From Mycoplasmopsis fermentans PG18 (lineage in GTDB: Bacteria > Bacillota_I > Bacilli_A > Mycoplasmatales > Metamycoplasmataceae): 64,000 bases of DNA. Shown here one piece after another: positions 1-10,178 of the stretch. The DNA lies in contig NC_021002.1 of assembly GCF_000209735.1 (NCBI RefSeq), positions 453,837 to 517,836 of the forward strand, written 5' to 3'. The notes beneath the pieces were generated by a model, which saw nothing but the letters and a program-made list of their open reading frames with translations, was not told the DNA's origin and did no database searches. Both the position numbers and the translations under genes were made by a program. Position 1 is the stretch's first letter. The number at the start of each line of letters is the position of its first letter.

Positions 1-113
1 TTCATTTACTGTTAATGTGCAATTTTTTTGAAGCTCCGGATTTATAAAAAGATATAATCATAGAAACTACCTTGAATTCATTGGTAGTAATCATCAAAAA
101 TGTTTTGATATGG
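1..113. other. Left edge, no supported gene
   Basis: These bases lie downstream of the small minus-strand gene. On the minus strand ACTACC and GGTAGT form a short inverted repeat near 65-90 that may be a weak terminator. A possible minus-strand start at 59-61 runs off the edge with only about 20 codons, too little to call. Confidence 0.3.
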
Positions 114-392
114 TTATTTTCATTTGGATAGAGTGAATAAAAAAATCAATGCCTTATCAGCAAAATTTAAATACTTTTTACTCTTTCACATTTTTTCAAA
201 TAAAGATTTTGAACTAATCTTTTTGAACAAAGATTCAGTTTTAGTTTCAGAAATTTTAGAATTTGCCGTTTTCTCTGGTAATAATTTTTTATTAATTATT
301 ATTTGTTTTTTTTCTGATTCTAACTTGTCATAATTTAATCCATAGTTTTGAAAGAATGTTGAAAAAGTATCAAAATTTCCTGTATAAGACAT
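114..392 (-). CDS. Small hypothetical protein (92 aa)
   Basis: This short protein begins MSYTGNFDTFSTFFQNYGLN and is read through two UGA(Trp) codons to a TAA at 114-116. It is rich in Lys and Ser, with no membrane segment or signal peptide and no family that I recognise. It is probably a real gene, because an almost perfect Shine-Dalgarno (AGAAAGGAGGTGA) sits just before the ATG. It follows the lipoprotein gene on the same strand, but a terminator lies between them. Function unknown. Confidence 0.5.
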
Positions 393-437
393 AATTTCAC
401 CTCCTTTCTATATTTAGTTTGATAGAAAGAAGAAAAA

Positions 438-456
438 AACAAGCTTTATGCTTGTT
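438..456 (-). terminator. Rho-independent terminator after lipoprotein gene
   Basis: A 7-bp stem AACAAGC/GCTTGTT with a 5-nt loop is followed on the minus strand by a T run. It ends the transcript of the lipoprotein gene that stops at 549. Confidence 0.75.
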
Positions 457-516
457 CTCTCATTTAAATTCATTCCCACAATTAGTTTACAGCACCGACC
501 TGTTTTTTAAATTAAT

Positions 517-527
517 CTGTTTTATAG
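517..527. repeat. Dispersed motif copy, exact
   Basis: CTGTTTTATAG, between the lipoprotein gene end and its terminator. Confidence 0.6.
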
Positions 528-548
528 TTGTTTTGGTAAAATACCAGT

Positions 549-1664
549 TTATTCAAGTTTTGTTCCATCAGCTAAATCTATGGCTACAAAAATGTCTTTA
601 ATTTTACTTTTGCCAATTGTATATCTAGTTATTTCTTGTAAAACATTAACAGCTTCTTGACATCTTCTTTTAGCATCTTCAGCATAGTTAAAACCAGCAT
701 TTAAAAAGTTGTCATCTTGGATTTTGTTAATAAAATTAGTAAAATCATTTTTTGCTTTTTCTCATATTTCTGCTAATTTTTTATGACCGCTTTTTTTAAG
801 TTCTTCTTCAATAACTAGAACATCTTTTTCAAAGTTTTCTTTAATTTCTTTTCTTAAAGTTAATATGACATTGTATAACTCATAGATCATATTTCCAATT
901 GCATGTGAGTGATTATGACCACTGTTATTACTTGAACTACTATAATTTGAAACTAATTCTTGATTGCCTTTTTCTTTTCAAGCTTTTGGATGTAAATTAG
1001 CAATAATATTTGAAATTGATTTATAGTCCGTACTCAAAACAGTTTCTCAGTCTTCATTTAAAATTTGTTTATTTTTTTCAAAATATTTATGCTTAAGAAT
1101 ATAGAATCTACTTCTTTGTTGTTGATTTTCATCGTCTTCTGTTAAACCATCTAATAATCTTGAATCATTGAATATTTGAGCGTTAACATCTAAAGCTAAA
1201 TAAAGCATTTTATCGAAGAATTGGTAAAATTTGTCTTTTCCACTTTGACTTGTAAAAAAGCTCAATTTGTCTTTAAAATTAACTGCTGATTCAACTTCTT
1301 TCATTAAAGTATTTAATTCAACATTATCACTATTTATTATTCCGGTTTGACTGCTGCCAATTATCATATCCATCATGTCACATATTTGAGCTATGTTTTC
1401 TTGATTTTTCGATAATGTCATATCTAATGATTTGTCATACAAAACATTATTGTCATATTCAAAAGACAAATTAATTCTAGCTTTATTGATTAAGTCTAAA
1501 TATTTTTCGATTTTATCGACAACTGGATTATTATGAATATTTTTTTTTGATCATTTATTTGTTGAATTTAATGTGCAACCCGCTGAAATTATTAAGTTTG
1601 GTGCTATTATTGTAGGCAACAAATAAAGTAATATTTTTTTTCTTTTGATGAATGATTTATTCAT
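549..1664 (-). CDS. Surface lipoprotein (371 aa)
   Basis: Predicted membrane-anchored surface lipoprotein. The N-terminus has a basic start (MNKSFIKRKK), a hydrophobic segment at about 11-26 and a lipobox ending S-A-G-C, so Cys30 would be lipidated and become the mature N-terminus. The rest is hydrophilic, mostly helical by composition, and read through several UGA(Trp) codons. Near residue 235 there is a short Ser/Asn/His-rich patch, S-G-H-N-H-S-H, which could bind metal (inference only). A minus-strand TATAAT at 1709-1714 is a likely -10 element. It is monocistronic, with its own terminator. I do not recognise the family; mycoplasma lipoproteins evolve quickly and often act in adhesion or immune evasion. 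Confidence 0.8.
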
Positions 1665-1708
1665 AAAAACTCATCTCTACACTAAAAATTAGTATTTTTT
1701 ATACATTT

Positions 1709-1714
1709 ATTATA
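1709..1714 (-). promoter_or_regulatory. -10 element of the lipoprotein gene
   Basis: A perfect TATAAT on the minus strand lies 45 nt upstream of the lipoprotein ATG. No convincing -35 element is visible, which is normal in mycoplasmas. Confidence 0.45.
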
Positions 1715-1749
1715 TATTAATCACTCAAAAAAACGCAAAAAAGAAATTT

Positions 1750-1930
1750 TTGCCTTTGAAGGTGTTAAAATATAGTTGCAGCCTTGAATAAGCTGTCTAC
1801 ACAAGCACAGGTTCGAATTTTATAAAAAAATTAGAAATGAGCTGTGTATTATAATTCGATTTAATTTTTCTTTTTTCCCTTAAAGAAAAATTGAAACAAG
1901 CGTGCGGAGTATGCTATTTAATTTACAAAA
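1750..1930. other. Structured non-coding stretch, candidate small RNA
   Basis: The 480-nt gap between the lipoprotein gene and ligA holds no ORF but has dense inverted repeats. GCAGC/GCTGT lies at about 1781-1797. TCGAATTTTATA is matched by TATAATTCGA at about 1813 and 1850. A perfect 11-bp stem AATTTTTCTTT/AAAGAAAAATT lies at about 1863-1893. AGCGTGC/GTATGCT with a GGA loop lies at about 1899-1915. It has more G and C than its flanks. I looked for the hallmark sequences of RNase P RNA, tmRNA and SRP RNA and saw none. The strand is not certain. It could be a regulatory RNA or a long leader. Confidence 0.35.
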
Positions 1931-2088
1931 TTATTTATCATTTTTTTAATACCCTTTCTATTCTATTTTTTCATCACATTTACTTACCTTTATTTTTTCT
2001 GTCTATTTTTTTATGTAAAGGTTAAAAATTTAAAACACGCTTCTCTGCACTTTAGTGTTTTAAACAAAATATTATATTAATAATAATG

Positions 2089-2110
2089 CAGGTTAACGCC
2101 TGTTTTTTTA
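2089..2110 (+). terminator. Possible terminator upstream of ligA
   Basis: CAGG and CCTG separated by TTAACG form a short stem followed by a run of seven T. No gene on the plus strand ends before it, so it may end a small plus-strand RNA from the structured region. Confidence 0.4.
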
Positions 2111-2146
2111 TTATATAATTTAACAAATTAATAAATAAGGAGAGCT

Positions 2147-4129
2147 ATGAATGCTTTAGATATTAAAAAGAAAATTATTGAATTAAGTAATAAATTAAAC
2201 CAATGAAATAAAGAATATTATCAAGATAATAATCCTAGTGTTAGCGATTTTGAATATGATAAAGCTTTACAAGAATTAGAACAATTAGAAAAAAAATATC
2301 CTCAATTTATTTATGTTAATAGTCCTACTCAAAAATTAGGATCTTTTGCTGATAATAAATTTAAAAAAGTAGTTCATCAAAAACCAATGCTTTCTTTATC
2401 TAAAGCATATGACTATAGTGAAATTGAAAAATATGTCAATAATATTGAAAAATTAGTTCCAATTGAAGACATCAATTTTTCAATTGAGCCTAAAATTGAT
2501 GGTCTTTCAATTTCACTTCATTATAATCATGGCTTCTTAAACCAAGCTTTAACAAGAGGTGATGGTCATGAGGGTGAAGATGTAACTGAAAATATTTATC
2601 AAATAGCTTCAATACCAAAAATAATTAATTATGATGCTGAATTAGAAGTTAGAGGTGAAGTATTTTTACCTAAAGCTGAGTTTCAAAGATTAAATGAAAA
2701 TTTAATTAAAGCAGGCGAAAAACCTTTTTCAAATCCAAGAAATGCAGCAAGTGGGACTTTAAGACAATTAGATCCTACTATTGTTAAAAATAGACAACTT
2801 GCTTCCTTTTTATATGAATTAGTTGAGCCTCAAAAACATAATATTACCACTCAAGAACAAGCTTTAGAATTCTTTCAAAAATTAAATATACCCACTAATC
2901 CATATCATAAAGTAGTTGAAGTTGAAGAATTGGAAGAAGCAATTAGTTTTTTTGCTGAAATGAAAAATAAACTCAATTATGATGCTGATGGTTTAGTAAT
3001 TAAGCTAAATAATTTAACCTATTGAAATAAAATGGGTAAAACTGCTAAGTTTCCAAAACATTCAATTGCTTTTAAATATGAAGTTGAAACAGCAATTAGT
3101 ACTATTAAAGATATTAAAACCACAGTGGGTCGTACTGGCAAAATTACTTATGTTGCAAGTTTAGAACCCGTTGAATTAAATCAAACAATAGTTAGAGCAG
3201 CAACTCTTCATAATTATAATTTTATTGAAGACTTAAACATTAACATTAATGATCAAGTTCAAATAGTTAAGGCTGGTGAAATAATTCCTAAAGTTTTAGC
3301 TTTAGTTAAAAAACAGTCTAAAGGTGTTTTTGGTAAAACTTTAGAATGTCCTTCTTGTGGCAGTGTATTAGTCGAAATTGAAGATAATGTTGATCAATTT
3401 TGTGTTAACAAAAATTGTCCTGAAATGACAATTAATGCAATTTATCACTTTGCTTCAAGAAAATCGTTAAATATTGTAGGTTTAGGATTAATCACAGTTA
3501 AAGATTTCTATAAACACAATTTAGTTAAAAGCATTGAAGATATTTTTAATTTACATAAACATAAAGATGAATTATTAAAACTTGAACGTTATGCAGAGTT
3601 AAAAGTTAACAATTTATTAACTAATATTGGAAAAGCAAAAGACTCGACTTTTAGTAAGGTTTTATTTGCTCTTGGTATTAAACATGTGGGTGAAAGAGCT
3701 GCAAAATTAATTTCAAAACAATATCATAATTTTGACGAATTAATTTGTGAAAAAGATGAATTGGCAAAAATATCAGCTATAAATAATATTGGTCCTAAAA
3801 TTTTAGATAGCTTAAAAGAATATCTAAAAAATGAAGAAAATGTTAAACTTTTAAGAAAATTTGATGAGATATTTAATTATCAAAAAATTGCTACAGTTGC
3901 TAGTGAAAAATTAATTAATTTATCATTTGTTATCACAGGTAAATTATCAAACTCAAGGGATCACTATGTTGATTTAGTTGAAGCTAATGGAGGCAAAGTA
4001 TCTTCATCAGTTTCTTCTAAAACGTCATTTCTTTTAGTAGGAGAAGATGCAGGTAGCAAATTAGATAAAGCTAAAAAATTAAATATTGCAATAATAAATG
4101 AAGAACAATTTAATGAAATGTTAAAATAG
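2147..4129 (+). CDS. ligA: NAD-dependent DNA ligase LigA (660 aa)
   Basis: Seals nicks during replication and repair using NAD+. Domain order fits LigA: N-terminal Ia and adenylation domain with the KxDG motif E-P-K-I-D-G (adenylated Lys116), OB fold, a four-Cys zinc finger (CPSC...CVNKNCPE, about residues 404-425), HhH repeats (around 'ALGIKHVGERAAK') and a C-terminal BRCT domain. Length matches the family (about 660-670 aa). The start ATG follows AAGGAGAG, with a TATAAT at 2114-2119. It is read through UGA(Trp) at two sites and stands alone as a transcription unit. Confidence 0.97.
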
Positions 4130-4222
4130 TTATTATTTTCATAATATTTAAAATAATTTTTGAGTATTTAACTAAAATACTTTGAGTTTTTATATAATTT
4201 AATCAATTATTTAGGAGTTATT

Positions 4223-4978
<756 letters not shown>

Positions 4979-4991
4979 TTTAGATTAAAAA

Positions 4992-5016
4992 CAGCCCTCT
5001 TTGCAAGGACTTTTTT
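4992..5016 (+). terminator. Terminator after tpiA
   Basis: An imperfect stem AGCCCT/AGGACT with loop CTTTGCA is followed by six T. It lies just after tpiA and before the convergent nagB. Confidence 0.55.
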
Positions 5017-5033
5017 AATTGCGATTTTGTATT

Positions 5034-5052
5034 AAAACAACTGTTTTATAGT
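5034..5052. repeat. Dispersed motif copy, extended
   Basis: AAAACAACTGTTTTATAGT shares its whole length with the reverse complement of the copy at 10143. Lies between convergent tpiA and nagB. Confidence 0.65.
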
Positions 5053-5068
5053 GTTATTAGTGAAATTA

Positions 5069-5806
5069 TTAAATTTTATTTTTGATTAATTTCGCTGATA
5101 ATTCATCAACAATAATTGTTACATCTTTATGATTTTGTAAAAAGCTGGCTGGACAATTTGAATTTACTGGTTTAAGTAAAGTATCATAAATTGCTTGAGC
5201 TTTTTTAGGCCCGGTTGCTAATAACATAATTTTTTTACTTTTTAAAATAGTTCCTATTCCCATAGTTACTGCTTTACGAGGAACATCTTTTTCACTAGCA
5301 AAAAATCTTTTGTTTGCATTAATTGTGCTTTCAGTTAAATCAACTACTCTTGTAATATCTTGTTCTTGACTATCTGGTTCATTAAATGCAATATGACCGT
5401 TTTCGCCAATACCTAAAATAGTAAAATCAATACCTCCAAGTTTTTCAATTACTTGTTCATAGCTACCATTTTGATGTTCTTTTTCATATTTTATGACATC
5501 AGGAAAATTGATATTTTCTCTTTTAACATTAATGTGATTAAACAAATTATGATCCATAAAATAATGATAAGAATGTTCATTTTTTAAATCTAATCCAAGG
5601 TATTCATCCAAGTTAAAAGTAACCATTTTACTAAAATCAATTTTACCTTTTTGATAATCTTCAATTAATAATTTATATAAATCTAAAGGTGTTGAACCTG
5701 TGGCAAAGCAAATTCTTGAATCTGCTTTTTTAGTAATTTGATTCTTAATTAAACTTAATGCTTTTTGTGCTACTGCTAAAGCATCTTTTTCAATATATAC
5801 TTTCAT
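5069..5806 (-). CDS. nagB: Glucosamine-6-phosphate deaminase NagB (245 aa)
   Basis: Converts glucosamine-6-phosphate to fructose-6-phosphate and ammonia, feeding amino sugars into glycolysis. Family signatures are intact: CFATGSTP (phosphate loop), FNLDEYLGL with the catalytic Asp, and GIGENGHIAFNEP with the catalytic His and Glu. Full family length. It lies 12 nt behind nagA on the same strand with its own AAGGAGT, so the pair is an operon. A second, degenerate NagB-like protein is encoded at 22760-23497. Confidence 0.96.
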   Translation of the reverse strand: MKVYIEKDALAVAQKALSLIKNQITKKADSRICFATGSTPLDLYKLLIEDYQKGKIDFSKMVTFNLDEYLGLDLKNEHSYHYFMDHNLFNHINVKRENINFPDVIKYEKEHQNGSYEQVIEKLGGIDFTILGIGENGHIAFNEPDSQEQDITRVVDLTESTINANKRFFASEKDVPRKAVTMGIGTILKSKKIMLLATGPKKAQAIYDTLLKPVNSNCPASFLQNHKDVTIIVDELSAKLIKNKI

Positions 5807-5818
5807 TTTTACTCCTTA

Positions 5819-6916
5819 TTATTTGACTTTTTGCCCATCAATATAAACTTCTTTAATATCTAAAGTTTTTAAATCCATTAAAACTAAATCTGCTAATTTA
5901 TTTGCTTTAATTTGTGCTCGATCTTTTAAATTATGAGCTTTAGCTGCATTATATGAAGTTAATTTAACAATATCACGATAATCTAAATCTAATGAAGCTA
6001 AATTTTTAAATGAATCATGTAAGCAAATTCCACTTCCAGCTATAGTTGTTGTGCCCTCTAAATAAATTGTTAAACCATGTTTTTCAATATTAATTCCACC
6101 TGAAATGCTTTTACCATCAGGTCCATAAGCAGGTCGAATTGCATCGCTAACACACATTAAGTGGTTTATATCTTTATGATTAAGCGTAAAAACTATACTT
6201 TCTTGACAAATGTGATGAAAATCAACAATTAATTCACTATAAACATCATGTCTTTCTAATGAAGCTTCTAAGATTCCCGGTTTTCTTGAATCAATTCCAC
6301 TCATAGCATTTCATAAGTGACAAGTATTAGTTGAACCCAAATCATAGTATTTCATAGCTTGATCATAGCTTGCAGCTGAGTGACCAATTGAAGGCATAAT
6401 GTCATTTTGAACCATAAAAGGAACTAATTTTTCTTCAACCATTAAAGGATCATAACTAATTTTTTTCAATTGATGATTTGAACTATTTAGCATTTCTAAA
6501 ATATCTTCTCTAGTTGCTCTTCTTAATCATTCTAATTTGTGAGCTCCTTTTTTAGCCTCTCCAATAAAAGGACCTTCAATATGAATACCAATGTTTTTAG
6601 CACCTTGACATTTTGCTAAAGCAATATTTTTTAAAGCAATCTGAATATTTTCTCAACTTGCTGTCATTGCTGTAGGCATAAAACTAGTAATTCCATTTCT
6701 AGCTAAATTTAAACTAATATCTTCAACTGCTGCACTACTATCCATTACATCCTTATTCATAAAACCATGAATATGAGTGTCAATAAAGCCTGGAACTAAT
6801 AAATATTGAGCCTTATTTTTAGTTGGAGTTATTTTAGTAATTTTTTTACTAAACTCAATGTCAGCACACTCAATAATTTGGTTGTGATTAACTATTTTAA
6901 CGTTTTTTATTAGCAT
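5819..6916 (-). CDS. nagA: N-acetylglucosamine-6-phosphate deacetylase NagA (365 aa)
   Basis: Removes the acetyl group from GlcNAc-6-P, giving glucosamine-6-P for NagB. Amidohydrolase motifs appear in order: PGFIDTHIHG (metal), HIEGPFIG, IGHSAAS, NTCHLWNAM and the catalytic Asp in CVSDAIRP. Read through three UGA(Trp) codons, length is normal. First gene of the nagA-nagB operon. A perfect palindrome at 7021-7037, about 105 nt upstream, may be an operator. Confidence 0.95.
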
Positions 6917-7020
6917 TTTTACCTCATTTGTTTTTTAATAATTTAATTATATTACTTAACTTTTTTTGCCTAAATTAAAAGCAAAAAATGGTAAATAAAT
7001 TACACTTATTTGCTTTATTT

Positions 7021-7037
7021 TTGAAAAACCTTTTCAA
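7021..7037. promoter_or_regulatory. Candidate operator palindrome upstream of nagA
   Basis: TTGAAAA-ACC-TTTTCAA is a perfect 7-3-7 palindrome between nagA and pgk. A similar but wider-spaced palindrome with the same arms lies in the PTS promoter at 59501-59521. RpiR-family regulators often bind such sites and one is encoded at 56192. The link is inference. Confidence 0.35.
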
Positions 7038-7148
7038 TAAGGTTTCATTTTCACAAATTTTTATTTTTTCCTCTATTTATATGTACATAAAGCATTTAAT
7101 TGTTTATAATATAAACATATCTTTTAAATAATTGAGGAGTTATTATTT

Positions 7149-8333
7149 ATGAAAAAAACTATTGACGATTTAGTATTAAAAGGCAAGAAAGTTTTAATGA
7201 GAGTTGACTTTAATGTGCCTCTTAAAGATGGTGTTATTACATCAAATAAGAGAATTGTAGCTGCTTTACCTACAATTGAAAAAGTTATCAAGGAAAAAGG
7301 AAAATTAATTTTATTTTCTCACTTAGGACGCGTTAAAAGTGAAGAAGATAAAGCTAAAAACAACTTATTACCTGTAGCTAATGAATTAGCCAGATTACTT
7401 AAAAAACCAGTACTTTTTGTTGACTCAACTAGAGGCGCTGAATTAGAAAAAGCAATTGCTAAAATGGAACCAGGCGAAGTGATTTTAGTTCAAAACACTC
7501 GTTATGAAGACTTAAACGAAAAAGCTGAAAGTAAAAACAATCCTATTTTAGGAAAATACTGAGCTGAATTAGGCGATGTATTTATTAATGATGCTTTTGG
7601 TACAGCTCACAGAGCACATGCTTCTAATGTTGGTATTGCATCAAACATTAAAGAAAGTGCTATTGGTTACTTAATGGAAAAAGAAGTTAATGCTTTAACT
7701 AAAGCTATCAAAAACCCTAAGAAACCTTATGTAGCTATTATTGGTGGAGCTAAAGTTAGTGATAAAATTCAAGTTTTAGAAAACTTAATTCCACTTGTAG
7801 ACAAAATGATTATTGGTGGTGGAATGGCATATACATTCTTAAAAAGCCAAGGATACAAAATTGGTAAAAGCTTAGTAGAAGATGAATTTATTCCTTTTGC
7901 TACAGAATTCTTAAAGAAAAACAAAGATAAAATCATCTTACCGGTTGATCATGCATGTGCAAAAGAATTTGCCGATGTAGAACCAGTTGTTTATGGATTA
8001 GACATTGATGACAATTACGATGGACTTGACTTAGGACCTAAATCAATCGAAAAATTCGTATCTGCTTTAGAAGGCGCAAAAACAGTTGTTTGAAATGGAC
8101 CTATGGGTGTTACAGAATTTGAAAACTACAAAACAGGTACTTTAGAAGTTGCTAAAGCTGTTGCTGCATTAAAAGGTTGCTACTCAATTGTTGGTGGTGG
8201 TGACTCAGTTGCTGCTGTTCAAAAACTTAAAATGGAAAGCAAATTCTCACATGTTTCAACAGGCGGTGGAGCAAGTCTTGAATTCTTACAAGGTATTGCA
8301 CTTCCAGGTGTAGAAGCTATTCAAAATAAATAG
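7149..8333 (+). CDS. pgk: Phosphoglycerate kinase (394 aa)
   Basis: Makes ATP from 1,3-bisphosphoglycerate in glycolysis. Signature stretches are present: [14 protein letters not shown] near residue 18, [27 protein letters not shown] and the C-terminal nucleotide-binding GGGDSVAAV followed by [11 protein letters not shown]. Length is normal and two Trp codons are UGA. Start is the ATG after TTGAGGAGTT. Glyceraldehyde-3-phosphate dehydrogenase is not adjacent. A terminator with an unusual loop follows. Confidence 0.97.
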
Positions 8334-8346
8334 TTTAAAAATAATA

Positions 8347-8392
8347 AAAAATGCGTAAAGCTCTGTTTTATAGGCTTAAACGCATTTTTACT
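8347..8392. terminator. Bidirectional terminator carrying the dispersed motif in its loop
   Basis: AAATGCGT and ACGCATTT enclose an inner AAGC/GCTT pair, and the loop contains CTGTTTTATAG exactly (8363-8373). T and A runs lie on both sides, so it can end both pgk and the convergent EIIB-like gene, whose stop codon it overlaps. Confidence 0.7.
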
Positions 8393-8762
8393 TTTCTAAA
8401 TATTCATTCATTTCAAGAGCTAACTTACGTGCATAATCACCAATAACTAATGAAATTTTATTAGTGCTAATCATAATTCCTGTAATGAATTTTGTATCTT
8501 GCAATTTATCCATTTTTATTAATGTTTTATCTTTGATTAAAACTTTAATATTTGAAATGCTTGCATTTACTTCTTCTATGTTTTCTTTGCCACCAAGGTT
8601 GTCTACTAATTCAACAACTTTGATATTTGAAGGTAGTTTAATATTAACTCCTTCTTTTTTAATCTTTTGTTCTTTTTTATTTTTTAGGTGTCAATATAAT
8701 CAACAAAAACCTAAAGTTACAATGGTTAAAAGAACAACTAAAAATTTATCTTTTTTACTCAT
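8388..8762 (-). CDS. Membrane-anchored PTS EIIB-like protein lacking the phosphoryl cysteine (124 aa)
   Basis: Too shadowed by UGA codons to be obvious at first sight. Residues about 7-25 form one membrane segment (LVVLLTIVTLGFCWLYW), followed by a Lys-rich linker. The C-terminal half resembles a glucose-family EIIB domain: VELVDNLGGKENIEEVNAS, then SNIKVLIKD and LVIGDYARKLALEMNEYL. In active EIIB the 'LGGxxNI...CxTRLR' loop carries the phosphorylated Cys. Here Ser replaces it (ASISNIKVLI) and TRLR is gone. Known family members of this small type occur in mycoplasmas, without an assigned role. It cannot be a normal phosphotransfer protein; a sensory or scaffold role is inference. Confidence 0.75.
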
Positions 8763-8913
8763 ATTTTTATTATACAAAATAAAATTTAAAAGCAAATTAA
8801 TAACTTTGAACTAAATTTAATTTATTACATTTCTCTTTATCTTTTACAAAGATAATAAAATTGTTGTAAAATAAAAAATAGTTATATATGCTTAAATAAA
8901 AAAAGAGGTAGTT

Positions 8914-9915
8914 ATGAGCAAAAAAAGATTATTAAGTGGTATTAAACCAACAGGTGATTTAACCCTAGGAAATTACATTGGAGCTTTACGTAATTTTGTT
9001 AAATTACAAGAAAATTATGATGAAGCTTACTATTTTGTAGCTGATTTACATGCTTTAACAACAGGTTATGTTGATCCTAAAGAGTTATACCAAGCAAGAA
9101 GAGAAATAGTAACAATGTATTTAGCATGTGGCTTAGATCCTAAAAAAAGCACAATATTTTACCAAAGTGATGTTGTTGAACATACTTTGGCTCAATGACT
9201 TATGACTACTGAAATATCAATTGGTGAATTAAGCAGAATGACTCAATTTAAAGACAAAAGTCAAAAGATGTCAAAACAAGCTAATGGTACAGAAAAAATT
9301 CCAGTTGGCTTATTAATGTATCCAGTTTTAATGGCAGCAGATATTTTAATTTATAATCCTGACTTTGTTCCTATTGGTGAAGACCAAAAGCAACACTTAG
9401 AGTTAGCACGGACTATAGCAGAAAGATTGAACCGTGATTATAAAACGAACTTTAAGTTAGCAGAAGGAATTATTCCTCCAGTAGGCGCTAGAATTATGTC
9501 ACTAACTGATCCAACTAAAAAAATGTCAAAAAGTGACAAAGGCACTAAAGCAACAATTTATCTTCATGATGATCCTGAAGTTGCTTACAAAAAAATTATG
9601 AAAAGCGTCACAGACAGTGAAAACAAAGTTTACATTTCGGAAGATAAACCTGGAGTATTAAACTTATTAAATATTTATGCTTCACTAACTAATAAAACTT
9701 TAAAAGAAGCAGAAAAAGAATTTAAAGACAAAGACTATGCTCAATTCAAGAGTGCTGTAGCAATAGTTGTCAAAGATGAATTAACTAAAATTCAAGCTAA
9801 TTATGCAAAAGCAACCAAAATGGTTGATAAAGTTGTGGCCGAAGGCGCACAAAAAGCTCAAGCAATCTGTCAACCTATTGTTGAAGATTTGATGAAGAAA
9901 ATGGGGTATAGATAA
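8914..9915 (+). CDS. trpS: Tryptophanyl-tRNA synthetase (333 aa)
   Basis: Class I synthetase charging tRNA-Trp, which in this genetic code must also serve UGA. The HIGH-like motif is in GDLTLGNYIGAL near the N-terminus and the KMSKS loop in TKKMSKSDKG, about residue 206. AADILIYNPDFVPIGEDQKQH is the tryptophan-binding and dimer region. Length is typical. Start ATG follows AAAGAGGTAG. One Trp is encoded by UGA (AQWLMTT). Confidence 0.96.
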
Positions 9916-9916
9916 A

Positions 9917-10148
9917 ATGGCAAAAGATAAAAAAATATTACAAAAGTGTTAAACCTGAAGAAATTTATATCTGTGGAATAGACACAGATTGTTGTGTTCA
10001 AGCAACAGCAGTAAACTTATTTGAAAAAAGGATTAGACCAATAGTTTTAAGCAATTATTGTGCTTCAAATGGCGGTCCTGAATCTCATGAAGCAGCTCTT
10101 AAAACATTATCAAGAGCAATAGGCAAAGAAAACATTATTCAACTATAA
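9917..10148 (+). pseudogene. Remnant of an isochorismatase-family cysteine hydrolase
   Basis: Directly after trpS an ATG opens 11 codons that run into TAA, while a second frame to 10148 encodes the C-terminal third of a nicotinamidase/isochorismatase-fold enzyme. Its core is EIYICGIDTDCCVQATA, with the catalytic Cys and family tail (VLSNYCASNGGPESHEAAL). The N-terminal Asp/Lys half is missing, so this is a deletion plus frameshift remnant. An intact distant homologue lies at 12483-13010. The TAA stop overlaps a copy of the dispersed CTATAAAACAG motif. Confidence 0.8.
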
Positions 10149-10160
10149 AACAGTTGTTTT
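10141..10160. repeat. Dispersed motif copy, extended
   Basis: AACTATAAAACAGTTGTTTT overlaps the stop of the hydrolase remnant, 19 nt before the thrS start codon. CAACT and AGTTG give a 5-bp inverted repeat around ATAAAAC. Confidence 0.65.
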
Positions 10161-10178
10161 AGAAAAAAGAAGGTATAT

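Noticed and set aside
1-61. Minus-strand ATG at 59-61 reading MIISFYKSGASKKLHINSKW off the edge
   Set aside because: Only 20 codons are in the window and the ribosome binding site is weak, so coding cannot be supported.
1750-1930. RNase P RNA, tmRNA, SRP RNA or tracrRNA in the structured stretch
   Set aside because: None of the hallmark sequences are present (GAGGAAAGUCC-type core, tmRNA tRNA-like ends, GGAAGGAAGCAGC loop), and no CRISPR repeats or cas genes lie nearby.
8464-8814. 116-codon plus-strand frame after pgk
   Set aside because: It is the shadow of the minus-strand EIIB-like gene (8388-8762), whose family pattern is clear once UGA is Trp.
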